In this document: piece by piece, positions 50,863-59,067 of the stretch
How positions within the stretch are numbered: position 1 is the first letter of the stretch
Layout of the letters: the number at the start of each line of letters is the position of its first letter
From: Triatoma infestans
Taxonomy: Eukaryota; Arthropoda; Insecta; Hemiptera; Reduviidae
Length of the DNA stretch: 64,000 nt
Assembly (NCBI GenBank): GCA_011037195.1
Contig: JAAEAF010000398.1
Location: forward strand, 29,343-93,342
Reading direction: 5' to 3'
Position numbers and translations under genes: made by a program
The notes under the pieces: model-generated
Told to the model about the DNA's origin: nothing
Database searches by the model: none
The model's input: the letters and a program-made list of their open reading frames with translations, nothing else

Positions 50863-53800
50863 CATTTACTTTTTTGGACGCAGAGGATATTTCCGGTGAA
50901 AACTCGATATTGAAAATTTGACACGATTACAATACTTCCTCTTTTACGAGGAGTAAGAGAAAGTAAAAAAAAAAACAAAAAAAAACTCTAATATTCAATA
51001 ATCCCGAAATTCCCACTTACAAGTTGAAGTTTTCCGGCAACTTCAGTGTAGAGAGCAAGAAGGCAAATAAGGTTTGTCAGGCTTATTACGGGAGAGACTT
51101 TCGATGGCATCCATATGTAATGCATATTTTGTTTTCTTTATTGTAAACTTACTTTGAAACTAGTTTTATAAAATATTGTAAGAATTTGTGAAGACGATGT
51201 TTGGACTTATAAAGGTGTTTAAAATTAAATTAGATATTTTTGTAGAGATATCAAATCTGGTAAATTTGAATATTTCTCAGATATAATTTTTGAATATTAA
51301 AAAAAAAAAATCTGGTGTGAAACACTCACACAACTTTCATACGTTTTATATTCTATTCTGCCAGTTAATATTCTACTTTTAAAGGAAATCGTTGTAGCAG
51401 TATTCGAGAATATTCCAAAAAATTTATGAATCTATTCGGCAAAGAAACACTTCCTGTTAACAGATTTATTTCAAATTTGGAATTCTACCAATACGTTTAA
51501 TTTTTGTATTACCTTTTTGGAAAATCGAAAAAAGAAACTGACAAAAAAAAACAATCAGTAAAAGTCGCACTTCATTGATAGATTTTGACGTAAGAGAAAA
51601 TTAAAATGAGATTTCCTAAATATGATAACTGAAAATACTGAATTGCTGTTTATGTATTAACTATAATTAAGAATCATTGGAGATTTTATCCTTGTATGCT
51701 CTAACTCCATGCCTTAGTCATCATCTCACGCTAATCAAAAAAACATGAAGTCGGTCGAACCCAGATAAAAAAGAACTGTATAACACAGACAAAATTTCTG
51801 AGCTTCTAAAAGTGTGTATCGAACAATTGTATCATTAAGAATATATTATTTTATTTTTAAGTATTGTGGTTCTTGAATTAACGATGGTTATTTCTTGTAA
51901 ATATATTGTATATATTTCTTTTGTTATAGATGGTGATAAGTTTCTCTGCCTTTTATATTCATTTAGTTTACATGTTTTATATGGAACTAATGTGATAAGA
52001 ATTGCTGTTTTTGGAAGAAGTGCCGTAAGATTTCTAGGTAAGGAGGATTAAATTTATTAAAAATTAATATAGGCTTAATTCCACAAGTTTCCGGTTAAAT
52101 TAATAATTTAATTAATTAATAATGTTTTATTTTTACCAAAAGAAATACAAAAATGATGAATATTTACATTACACTGGACCATAGTCCGTCTATTGAGTTG
52201 ACTAATAACTAATGTGCTATCCAAAAAGAAAAAAAAACATTGTGTTTAAAAAGAAAATAACATTCAATTTTTGAACTAAAAACAATTATATTTAATAACG
52301 CTAATAAACAAACAAACTAAAAAAGTAAAAATTTATCATTATCAATCTAGTTGTAATTAAATTCACTAACCGAAAACTTCCTGTAAGACATCGCTTTGTT
52401 ACAATATTTATATAAAAGGTTCCAATTTTCACCATTAAGAATGGCTATCCAGGGTTAGATTTCTGCATCCAAAACACTCTAAACGGTAAGGCGACAAAAT
52501 TGGGCATTCACCCAGAATGTGAGACACACTTTCATAAGTATTCAAATTACAGAATGCGCAATTATATTTAAAGTTTTGTCTCCATGGTTGATAATTGAGA
52601 TCCATCAACTCAGATCCCAATTTAAAAAATAGACTTACTTTGTAAATACTAAATTGGCGAATATATTCCAGGTTATGATCGAGCCGCTTGCAAACGAGAT
52701 GAAACCTCGTCGGCCGACATATTAGCTAGAAAAGTATCCCTCTGATTCACTTTCATTTTTTCCCCCAGCAAAGCTACAAAATTTTTAGCAGAATCTACAT
52801 TGAAATTATCTACATTTAGCTGAATTGAAAATTCATGCGCTTTACCTATCCAGGTTTGGATCCACCTACTTCTCTAATCTAATCTACTTGGGATCCTAAT
52901 ACACTCTAACGTAACTAGATAGGCTAGTTTATTAAAATTGCTGAATGTTTTGACAATAAAGGAAGAATGTAATTTAAAAGTATATAAATACAAGACTTCA
53001 AGTTTAGTCTCCAAATATAAGGCGTAGTTGGGGATATCATTTGGGAGGAAAAGTATTCTTTTAATCGTGAAACGTTGGAATTTCTGTAAAACATCATATT
53101 CATTGTATCCCCCATATCTGGGAAACAAACAATAGACCGTGTAACTGCCTCAAACTCTCTACCACTTTCCGACAAAAATAACATTTTCATTAATGAATAA
53201 ACTCCCTAACGTACGATTAAACCATAATTTAGCTAACTTTATTTTTTCTTCAAAATGTTCTTTAAAGTTAACTGGGGGTTTAAAATTACGCTGAGGTAAA
53301 TTAATAATAATACAGTTGTTTATAGCACAATGTGTACCATTCAGTTAATGATTACATATTGACACACTTACTTAATAGTATGTCATTTAATTAAACAAAA
53401 AGTATAAAAATAAAATTATTTAATGCACTATTATTGTAGAATTAATAAAATTCAATTAGTTTTGATTAAAGTAGATTTAATTGAATAAAACGTTTATTTA
53501 AAAAAAACTTTATGTGTCCGAGAGGGTCCATGTGTCATGTTTTAGTGAATTTAAACATTCTGAGTACAAAAAAAAAAGCAATTGTCAATGGGAAATAAAA
53601 TAATAATAATAATAATAATAATATGAAGCAGAATAATAAACAAAACTTTAAAATACTCTTATCAACATATTCTTACATCCAAATATTTTTTAACAATAAA
53701 AGATCATAAATTAACACTAAACGATCATAAATTAACAGATAAATGGATTAAAGACTAAAAATATAAATGAAATAAAATAACAATGTTGAATGATTTCTTT

Positions 53801-56800
53801 TTTTTTTATATATATCTTTAAATTAAAAACAAATAAGAGAAAAAAATGTGTAATCAAATTCTTTGGTTAACCTAAATTTATAATCGCAAACTAGTTTAAT
53901 AAAATTAACTTAATCAGGCCAACCATTCCCTTTTAAGTAGTACAGAAGCTCAACAAATGTAAGTTAAGTTTTTCAAAAGGTATTCGCAGGAATTCTTTTA
54001 AAATAGAACATTTGCCAACAATGTGAAAAACATCAGCTTCCTACTTTTCTGTTATATAAAGTATAAAGTTTTATCTCTTTATTAAAACTATATTTGTTAA
54101 GATAAAGTAACTTAAATATCCAACTAATAGCACTTGCGTTCAATTTCCTGTAGATATAGTTACAATTCAGATGTTTATATAGAGCAGAGGTCGTCAACCC
54201 TATGCCTATCGCCCATTATTGTAGCTCTGTTGATGATGCAGAAATTTTCTTACTGCTTAACTGAATTGCAAATGCATAGTAAATTCCTAGAGGGAAGGGT
54301 TTTTAAAAAAATGTAGTTACTTAAATTTATGTTTTTATTTGTAAAACTAAAATTTTATTTGTGGTTCGGTTTTTGTAAGGAACAAATAAGGTCTTCACTT
54401 TCAGTCATATTCAAACTGTGTGTCAATTTTGATAAAATAATTATCAATCAGCAATTGAGGCTGATTCCCTACAAGATATGTTATAGGGAAAGATATTAAT
54501 AAATTAAATATAATTTTCAATGTATTTGGATATACAAACTGCCATTGTTATTTTGTCATAGTTTTTGGTAACCATCTTTATCAAAAAATTATATTTTCGT
54601 TCTAAAGTACTTTTTTTCTTGTGGTACAATGATGCACTGCGGCCATTGGAGATCTATTGTCCCACACTCCTAGAACTTCTTGAGGTATATTAACCTCAGC
54701 AAAATTTGACCCCACTCATAAACCTTCGAATTCAAAATTTCTTTAAATCATTTTTCAATATTCTATGGTTTGCAGAGAGGTCCAGTTTTATGGCCTACCA
54801 CATTTCGATTTTTTTTTTTTGTACTTTCTCTTACTCCTAGTAACAGGAAGTGTTGTAATCGTTTCAAATTTTCAATATCGAGTTTTCCCCGGAAATATCC
54901 GTTTTGAGGTCCCCTGAGTCCAAAAAAGTGGTTTTTAGCAAATGGTATGTGTGTGTGTGTGTGTGTGTGTGTATGTGAACAGCATAGCTAAAAACGAAAA
55001 ACCATAGAAAGTTGAAACTTGATATTCCGTTTAGGTATTACCATGGCATCTGATAGCTGGTCATCTGTCAAAATTCCTCAACCGGAAGTACCACTTTACT
55101 TGTTGTTTTTTTTACTTTTTTGCGTTTTTCTCAAAAATAGCTCCGACATTTTCTTTAAACTTCCTATATGAACTAGACCTACAACGAGCTACACTTTTAT
55201 TTGAAATTTTTCTCTGGGAAAATTCATTTAAGGGCACTTTTGGGGGGTGGGGTGGGGTTAGGTTTTCATCTAAAGTGCTATTTCAGTTTATCATTACAAT
55301 TCTATCACCTAAATAATGTTAATTAGAATTGAATATGTTGTTAAAATCAAGTTTCAACAAAATCGGATAATCGGAAGTGGTTTTACACTACCACTTTAGT
55401 AAATAATTTTTTCACTTTTCGCGATTTTCTCAAAAATATCTCCGGCGATTTTCTTAAAACTTCCAATGTAAACTAAACATACAAAGATCTACAACTTTTA
55501 TTTGAAACATTTCTCTGGGAAAATTCATTTAAGGGCACTTTTGGAGGAGGAGTGGGGTTATGTTTTTCTCTAAAGTGCTATACAATTCTATCATTATACA
55601 ATTGCACAATGATTATACAATTCTATCATTCAAACAAAATTAATTAGAAATAAATAGATAGCCAAAATTCCGAGTTTAGAAAATTAGTAAACCGGAAGTG
55701 TGCTTTTACTGGACAGTTTTTTTAGTTTTCGACGGATTTCATTAAATTTGGTACACAAACTATTAAATTTGTCAATTATAATTTTGAGAACTGGAGTGAG
55801 AGAAAGTTGTGTGAGTGCTTCACACCAGATTTTTTTTATAGCAGAATTAATTTAAAGTTCTGTATTTGTGGTATGATCAGAAACAAATGAATGAAAGACT
55901 TGCTGCCAAGAAATCGGATATATAGGAGAAAATAATTAAGATCTAATTCTGAACTTTTAACCGCTTCCCAAAAAACAGGTCTGTTTTTTTTAAACATTAC
56001 ATAAATTTATTAAACTGGATTCATTCAAAGCAGAAAATTTACCGTGAATCACATTTATATAAATTTACATTTTGTTTCTGAATTTTACACTTTTTACGAA
56101 CCATTGGCGCCCGGAGCTTTCTCAGTGCTCTGCCAGCCTCCGGGCAGTGTTCTCTCATTATAGACAACACTGTCAATCACCAAACAGTGGGCTGTAGAGG
56201 CTCCCAGGAAGAAAAATTCTAAGGGGTAGTACCCGGGAGGGGAAACTGAGGTAATCCCTTCCCTATATATTACTGTTATTATTATTATTATTTTTGTTAG
56301 AGACGTCTCAAATTAGTTGCACAACTTATTAACTCGTACCAAGTCATAGACGCGTGCTTTCTCACAAATCTAACCTGATTAAAGATAGTGTTCTAAGGCT
56401 TAGTGCGGCCGGTGATAAGTCCCGTCCACGTTATACGCACTAAACTCGTACCTTTGACTACAGAACTCATTCTTTGTTCCTTCGTCCAGGAGTAACTTCA
56501 GGAAGCGTTCTGAAAAATATATTTCAAAAAATTAAACTCGCCAATTGACAATAATGTGTTCGTCGATATATGGAGAAAGAATAGAAAACCTCCCCGCCCA
56601 TCATAAAAAGGATGATTTAGGGCATGATATATACTTATAGCATATAAACTGCGCTTTAGTATTTAATTAATTTTTCAATTTAAAATATACTAATATATTT
56701 TTTCTTTAAAACTTTCAGGTTGTCCTTTAGAAACCTATCTTTCATGGTCGTCTATTTCATCAAATATAATAGCTAAATTTAATAAAATAAGAGTTTCCAT

Positions 56801-56954
56801 GCCACCTGAAGACTGGAGTGGAGTTACAATGCTACAATTGAATTTAATAACTATTAAACATTATGATGGTACAATAGTGCCTAAATTAGTGAATACATAT
56901 TTTGGTGATGCTCTTTACAGAAAAGGTAGTTTCATTTCTGAAAATGATTTGTAA
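28207..56954 (+). CDS. POT1: POT1-like telomere end-binding protein, 11 exons, 927 codons
   Basis: Exons: 28207-28347, 28690-28771, 29109-29314, 29835-30035, 31085-32563, 33779-33803, 33910-33990, 49297-49452, 49835-49903, 51930-52037, 56719-56954 (TAA at 56952). All introns start GT and end AG, the phases match throughout, and an in-frame TAA lies 6 bases before the ATG. The first 146 codons look like an OB fold (KLLQVQINSF, then IGNCYGFVWIMP, resembling the end of POT1 OB2). Residues about 211-703 form a Ser/Asn/Lys-rich linker. The C-terminal part (from IKAVLVDILPELN) has CQYC...CPEC, then YSFSLHVLYGTNVIRIAVFG, then MPPEDWSGVTMLQLNLITIK, in the order seen in the POT1 C-terminal zinc OB fold. 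The inserted resolvase-like (HJRL) module of vertebrate POT1 is absent. Known family role: binds telomeric single strands and TPP1. The assignment is inference; a different RPA/TEBP-type OB protein is possible. Confidence 0.6.
28690..28771 (+). CDS. POT1: Exon 2 of POT1-like gene
   Basis: The acceptor TTTTGCAG precedes it and the donor is GTTTGT. It enters in phase 0 and leaves in phase 1. It encodes GQILHKYPGYRDLKNGDNDC and the following VFEMKK. Confidence 0.6.
29109..29314 (+). CDS. POT1: Exon 3 of POT1-like gene
   Basis: Acceptor TATTCCAG, donor GTGAGT; enters in phase 1 and leaves in phase 0. It encodes the later part of the N-terminal OB-like domain, including GSELVLKLLQVQINSF and IGNCYGFVWIMPN. 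Confidence 0.65.
29835..30035 (+). CDS. POT1: Exon 4 of POT1-like gene
   Basis: Acceptor TTGTTATAG, donor GTAAGT, exactly 67 codons in phase 0. The peptide contains five Cys residues (NCTKC, CIDDCC) and is polar, marking the beginning of the linker. Confidence 0.6.
31085..32563 (+). CDS. POT1: Exon 5 of POT1-like gene (long linker exon)
   Basis: Acceptor TTTTTCAG, donor GTAAGT, 493 codons with no stop. The protein is rich in Ser, Asn, Lys and Glu and low in hydrophobic residues, so it is probably disordered. A basic run (SNNRKKRKLF) is a candidate nuclear localisation signal. The uninterrupted 1,479-nt frame in such AT-rich DNA shows it is under coding constraint. Confidence 0.75.
33779..33803 (+). 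CDS. POT1: Exon 6 of POT1-like gene (25-nt microexon)
   Basis: Acceptor TTTTACAG, donor GTAAGT. It encodes YEDKEARE and shifts the phase from 0 to 1, which matches the next exon. Being so short it rests mainly on the splice sites and phase fit. Confidence 0.5.
33910..33990 (+). CDS. POT1: Exon 7 of POT1-like gene
   Basis: Acceptor TTCGCAG, donor GTAAGT, phase 1 in and phase 1 out. It encodes TLAKLRKLNQKVEIKAVLVD then ILPELN, the predicted start of the C-terminal OB fold. It is followed by a 15.3-kb intron. Confidence 0.65.
34490..35470 (-). pseudogene. Tc1-like transposase, decayed
   Basis: Minus strand, from about 35470 to 34490. The N-terminal helix-turn-helix part (LQKFRLSRSAIHRRIINSRK) is at about 35420-35360. 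Catalytic-domain motifs follow: ISLLARTEIIVVENAAITAA (about 34925-34865), FIGDSFMVMHVKARLH and VIDSGSPDMNLIEHL (about 34730-34690). Tc1/mariner enzymes need DDE/D residues. Here the second Asp of the usual MHDNARPH motif is replaced by Val, and stops and frameshifts interrupt the frame, so it is inactive. Terminal inverted repeats were not located. Confidence 0.75.
35591..36005 (+). repeat. Family A copy 6 (5' hairpin half)
   Basis: Forward partial copy with TTTACTTTCTCTTACTCC, CACCGGAAATATCCGTTTTG, a perfect GT microsatellite at 35717-35738 and one body block ending near ATGGGGTCAGATTTTTTTT. Confidence 0.7.
36898..36947 (+). mobile_element. SINE 3' end fragment
   Basis: The bases GGAAGGCTCCGGGCGCCAAT and ATAGATGTTGACGCGCCTTA are the 3' end of the main SINE family; the rest is missing. 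Confidence 0.55.
37370..38230 (+). mobile_element. LINE fragment (RT catalytic region to 3' end)
   Basis: Plus-strand frames include YVGDIDIVSRTPDQMKNAFL at about 37480-37545, the YxDD-containing RT motif with the first Asp of the pair changed to Gly. They continue with LEERLKAYVSVGSCNFETVD and end in FRNWKAAVLNRDDWRKSIQK followed by a run of AAT units at 38213-38230. The catalytic change and many stops show it is dead. Confidence 0.55.
38699..38905 (-). mobile_element. Candidate poly(A)-tailed retroposon
   Basis: On the minus strand a less AT-rich 190-bp body ends in about 15 A residues (plus-strand T-run at 38699-38713). It has no coding motif, and no clear Pol III boxes were seen. Other copies were not found in this window. 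Confidence 0.35.
39213..39378 (-). mobile_element. SINE copy, 5' truncated, with 13-bp duplication
   Basis: The copy holds the 3' end and hairpin body of the main SINE family and stops at the B box (GGATTCGAACCC). AAAAGTTATTAAT occurs at 39173-39185 and again at 39379-39391, a 13-bp target-site duplication that marks LINE-driven retroposition. The T-rich run at 39186-39205 is its poly(A) tail. Confidence 0.75.
40545..40775 (+). mobile_element. Full-length tRNA-derived SINE (reference copy)
   Basis: The 5' head is tRNA-like: A box ATTAGCTCAGTGGTAG at about 40556 and B box GGTTCGAATCC at about 40602. The body contains GGACAGTGTT (40673-40682) and its exact reverse complement AACACTGTCC (40698-40707). 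The 3' end is ACAGATGTTGAGACGCCTTA followed by A-rich sequence. Transcription would be by Pol III. It is not a functional tRNA because no acceptor stem can be formed. Confidence 0.8.
41241..42220 (-). repeat. Family A copy 7 (full length, reverse)
   Basis: Starts AATTTGGTGTGAAACAGTCA and ends TCTTACTAGGAGTAAGAGAA with AGTAAAAA following. It carries both body blocks (TTTCCAGAGAAATATC and ATGAATTTTCCTGG) and a CA microsatellite at about 42071-42087. Confidence 0.75.
42978..43205 (+). mobile_element. Foldback family C, copy 3
   Basis: It begins TTGTTGTGGTGGTTGGTTGC, keeps the start of arm 1 (AGCTGGAAAGCATATCAGAG) and a full arm 2 with CCTGTAGATGGGCGAACGCC and CGAAACCGGTCGATGACCAC. The CTGAAGA box reads CTGTAGA here. 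Confidence 0.7.
44252..44925. mobile_element. Foldback element with a SINE inside
   Basis: The ends TGCAAAACGCTTA and TAAGCGTTTTGCA are inverted repeats, and the similarity continues inward for about 120 bp at lower identity. The left arm contains, on the minus strand, CTGAAGAAGCCTG...GGGCGAAACGTCGG, the hairpin motif also seen in family C and at 2.7 kb. The SINE at 44604-44815 lies between the arms. No coding frame or clear target-site duplication was found. Confidence 0.6.
44604..44815 (-). mobile_element. SINE copy (reverse), diverged
   Basis: Contains AAGGCGCGTCAACATACATA, GGCGCTCGGAGCTTTCTCAA, a shortened hairpin region and a decayed tRNA-like head ending near CTGACTCATTCCTCCCCT. It is more diverged than the copy at 40.5 kb. 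Confidence 0.65.
46150..46640 (+). mobile_element. LINE fragment (post-RT region)
   Basis: A plus-strand frame encodes RHLGVTVNHELLFRIHIEGI followed by FRKATKALGIVLRHIRGT at about 46203-46320. This is the Jockey/CR1-type segment downstream of the RT. A later frame (about 46515-46615) gives DDEMAAPVLLTTLSSLRRLC. Stops separate them. Confidence 0.55.
46935..47050 (+). repeat. Family A short fragment
   Basis: TTTTTTGCGATTTTCTCTAA, ATTTTCTTTAAACTTCATAT and CTGGGAAAAAGT match one body block of family A, and nothing else of it remains. Confidence 0.45.
48646..48801. repeat. Near-perfect long hairpin, 52-bp arms
   Basis: Arms 48646-48697 and 48750-48801 are inverted repeats with two mismatches over 52 bp, separated by a 52-nt loop. 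The core is CGGTTCCTTTGTCTTTTTCG and its reverse complement. No target-site duplication, Pol III boxes or match to other repeats in the window was seen. It lies in intron 7 of the POT1-like gene. Confidence 0.8.
49297..49452 (+). CDS. POT1: Exon 8 of POT1-like gene (zinc ribbon)
   Basis: Acceptor TTTTTTATCACAG, donor GTACAA, phase 1 in and out. It encodes HPLAIVRGVCRSGCKKYFFV and then KCQYCKQKFHRICPECTK. The two CxxC pairs are spaced closely, as in RPA-type zinc ribbons. In vertebrate POT1 the equivalent pairs are separated by the HJRL insertion. Confidence 0.7.
49835..49903 (+). CDS. POT1: Exon 9 of POT1-like gene
   Basis: Acceptor AAATGCAG, donor GTAAAA (weaker), phase 1 in and out. It encodes VIFIDSDPRSYNEEQSKINS. 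The frame would also be consistent if this exon were skipped, so alternative splicing is possible. Family A copy 8 begins only 34 bases after the donor. Confidence 0.5.
49938..50966 (-). repeat. Family A copy 8 (full length, reverse)
   Basis: Starts AAAAAAATCTGGTGTGAAAC and ends CGAGGAGTAAGAGAAAGTAA. The CA microsatellite is at about 50824-50859. A small internal duplication (AACCCAATACCCACTGAAAA, then AACCCAATATCGAACCCCAC) is specific to this copy. Confidence 0.75.
51301..51605 (-). repeat. Family A copy 9 (internally deleted)
   Basis: Begins AAAAAATCTGGTGTGAAACA followed by CTCACACAACTTTC, then jumps to a later body block and ends near GACGTAAGAGAAAATTAAAA. Most of the body is missing. Confidence 0.6.
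51930..52037 (+). CDS. POT1: Exon 10 of POT1-like gene
   Basis: Acceptor TTTTGTTATAG, donor GTAAGG, phase 1 in and out. It encodes KFLCLLYSFSLHVLYGTNVI followed by RIAVFGRSAVRFL, the central strands of a nucleic-acid-binding OB fold ('f.l.D.tG.i....fg..A'). Confidence 0.7.
52340..53260 (-). mobile_element. LINE fragment related to the 23-25 kb LINE
   Basis: Minus-strand frames contain FPRYGGYNEYDVLQKFQRFT with IKRILFLPNDIPNYALYLET (about 53110-53000), like the VWALRY...LPRNTPNYFIRIE segment at 24.2 kb. A zinc knuckle CAFCNLNTYESVSHILGECP lies at about 52565-52505. Stops and frameshifts abound. Confidence 0.6.
53265..53925. other. AT-rich stretch with (AAT)n microsatellite
   Basis: Very AT-rich. 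An AAT repeat of about eight units lies at 53599-53622. No gene was seen. Confidence 0.5.
53930..54170 (-). mobile_element. Possible LINE zinc-knuckle fragment
   Basis: On the minus strand a decayed frame gives EADVFHIVGKCSILKEFLRI, resembling the ESVSHILGECPILSPYR tail of the neighbouring LINE. The fragment is short and the assignment weak. Confidence 0.35.
54821..55838 (+). repeat. Family A copy 10 (full length, forward)
   Basis: Starts GTACTTTCTCTTACTCCTAG, has a GT microsatellite at about 54949-54972 and two body blocks (GAAATTTTTCTCTGGGAAAA and GAAACATTTCTCTGGGAAAA), and ends GAGAGAAAGTTGTGTGAGTG then CTTCACACCAGATTTTTTT. Confidence 0.75.
56104..56270 (-). mobile_element. SINE copy (reverse), partial
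   Basis: Contains TTGGCGCCCGGAGCTTTCTC, CAGTGTTCTCTCATTATAGA, CAACACTGTCAATCACCAAA and CTCCCAGGAAGAAAAATTCT. The tRNA-like head is largely lost. Confidence 0.65.
56719..56954 (+). CDS. POT1: Exon 11 (last) of POT1-like gene
   Basis: Acceptor TTTCAG, phase 1. It encodes GCPLETYLSW and later MPPEDWSGVTMLQLNLITIK then HYDGTIVPKLVNTYFGDALY, ending ENDL and TAA at 56952-56954. The stop overlaps a perfect donor sequence (TTTGTAAGTTAATA), so a further exon cannot be excluded. The end position matches the short tail of known POT1 proteins. Confidence 0.6.
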
Positions 56955-57071
56955 GTTAATATCAGTAACTTAAGTTCAGTGTTCAAAATTAAATAGTAAG
57001 TTATTAAAATTTAATACGAGTATTATCATAGTCATTTATGAACCTATTGTCCTTTGGAAGTCATCAGTGCA

Positions 57072-57960
57072 AAAAAAAAAGTCTTATGTGAAACACTCAG
57101 AATACCTTCTCTTGCTGTACTTACAACAGTTTCAATGGACAGAAATTTTCATCAAACGTGGCATTTTTACTCAACGTTTAGTTGCTCACAAAATAATTAA
57201 TAATTAGTGGGAGAGTTAGGCAGTAATTAATAACATGAGTATTTAATTTCACCTTCAATTACATGAGCAAAATTGGACTGTACTTTCAATCGCATTGCAA
57301 TTAAATGATCCAAAATATAAAAATTACTGTTTCCAAAAAACAATTACACTGAAGTAATTGTAATATCCAATTACAATTACTGTAATCGTTTTAAGTAATT
57401 GCAATTACTTCTTTCAATTACTGTAATTGTAATTGAGGCTCTCAATTACAATTAATTCTTGTCTCTAGGTAATTACAATTTCAATACCTATAATTCAATT
57501 ACAATTACGTGTACTTGTATTTTCAGTAATAGAATTACAAATACAAATACAAAAAAAAAAATTGAGTAATTGAACAAATGTAAACTCTGCCACATTTCCT
57601 CTCAGTAATCTGTTAGGTTAAGTTAATTCGATCTCCCAATCATCATAATTGTAATAATTACAAAAAAAAAATGTATAAATATATACAAAGTTTAAAGAAA
57701 ATCGTTGAAAATAATTTTCAAGAAAAACTGAAGAAAAAACAGTCAATAAATATGCACTTCCTGTTTATAATTATTGAAATCTTCTGATGAGGAAGTTGTA
57801 CTTAAAATGTATTAAATTTGAGCTTCCTAAGATGTTCTGTTTTTGAGGTTTTGTATACTGACCCAAATACATACATATGCATATATACATACCACACACA
57901 CACCTCAAAAAATTTATTTCACGTAAAAACCCAATTTCGAAAATTTGGCCCAATTACTTA
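57072..57960 (-). repeat. Family A copy 11, interrupted
   Basis: One end (AAGTCTTATGTGAAACACTC, CTTCTCTTGCTG) lies at 57072-57180. The copy resumes at about 57670 with AAAGTTTAAAGAAAATCGTT, then CACTTCCTGTTT and a CA-rich end at 57890-57960. The gap is filled by the AATTAC-rich block. Confidence 0.5.
57190..57560. repeat. Degenerate palindromic AATTAC/GTAATT block
   Basis: About 370 bp dominated by overlapping, imperfect copies of CAATTACAATTACTGTAATT and its reverse complement. The block can fold in many registers. It sits inside a family A copy and has no coding potential. Confidence 0.65.
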
Positions 57961-58599
57961 CTGACTTACTGAAACTTTCACAAATATTCTTTTTTACACT
58001 TCTCAAATTAAAATTTTCTTCAAACTCATAATTTTTTATAACATGCGAGTATTTATGGTTCTAAATTTCTTAAATGTTGTAAAAATCACATAACCTATAC
58101 GTAGAAGTCATACACTTTCACCGATCATTTCTAAAATCAATTTCCCACTATTTGGACAAGATTTTAAAGAAAGGAATTTTTTTTTATTTATTTCGTATCA
58201 AGTAAATATTTCAAGATTATAGAAAGTCAGATGGGACCGTTTTAGAAATAAGTATCCAAAAGCTAAAGAAAGAAACATAGATAAAGTGCTTCTTCTGGTT
58301 TGATGAATTCCGATCAAAATTGTGGGAGGGATCCTTGATGGTGAGTAGGGTAAAAAGACCGGTTCTGGGCCAGGGGCTAGGGATACTAGGTTTCCTGTCA
58401 TGACAGAGCGCAGTCCCAACATCCGATACGATGACCTTAAATATTAATTAAATATAATCCAAATCGATGACGTCATCCGATGGCTTTAATTATCATTCAA
58501 TTCGAAGACTATTAAATTACAAATAAATTATATATTAAATTATAAATATAAATAAATTATAAATAATTAAATAAAATGAGATAAAAAAAGTTGTTTTAC

Positions 58600-58680
58600 C
58601 TGGAATCGAACCTTAATTTTTGGGTTAGAAGGCGGTAATGCAACCCACTAGACCAAAGTGGCCACTTAGTTCATATGTAG
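58600..58680 (-). repeat. tRNA-like sequence (SINE head or pseudo-tRNA)
   Basis: On the minus strand TTTGGTCTAGTGGGTTGC (A box) and GGTTCGATTCCAGGT (B box) are spaced as in a tRNA. The expected acceptor stem does not pair, and an A-rich tail follows, so this is more likely a Pol III SINE head than a functional tRNA. It differs from the main SINE family. Confidence 0.5.
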
Positions 58681-58712
58681 AAAAGATCTCGCCTATAAAT
58701 TTACTGTGGAGT

Positions 58713-58760
58713 GCCCGTGCGTGCGTTGCACGCGCGCGCGTTGCACGCGCGCGCGTTCCA
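58713..58760. repeat. CG-rich tandem repeat (GCGTTGCACGCGCGC)n
   Basis: A short island of alternating CG with about two and a half copies of a 15-18 bp unit, surrounded by AT-rich DNA. The unit is largely self-complementary (CGCGCGCG, TTGCAC). It lies about 300 bp beyond the 3' end of the polymerase ORF. Confidence 0.7.
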
Positions 58761-59067
58761 TGTAGTTGTTTAGCTTTGTAGTAGTTTTGTTCAAATAATC
58801 ATAAAAATTTAAATGCGTACCAGCTAATAAATATTTTTTTGAGGAGTTAGAATAAAAACTCATTTATATAATTGTTTTAAAAATTTTTTATTATCAATTT
58901 GTTACAATGACATGTTTATGGTATAATACATTGAATAATTAATAAAACTCATTTATTTAATTTTTTATGGTATAATACACTGTTTTGATCAATTAATACC
59001 AAAATATTTATAATGTATCATAAAAAACATAAAATTAATTTTTTGGTCTAATATGTTTACGCAAACG

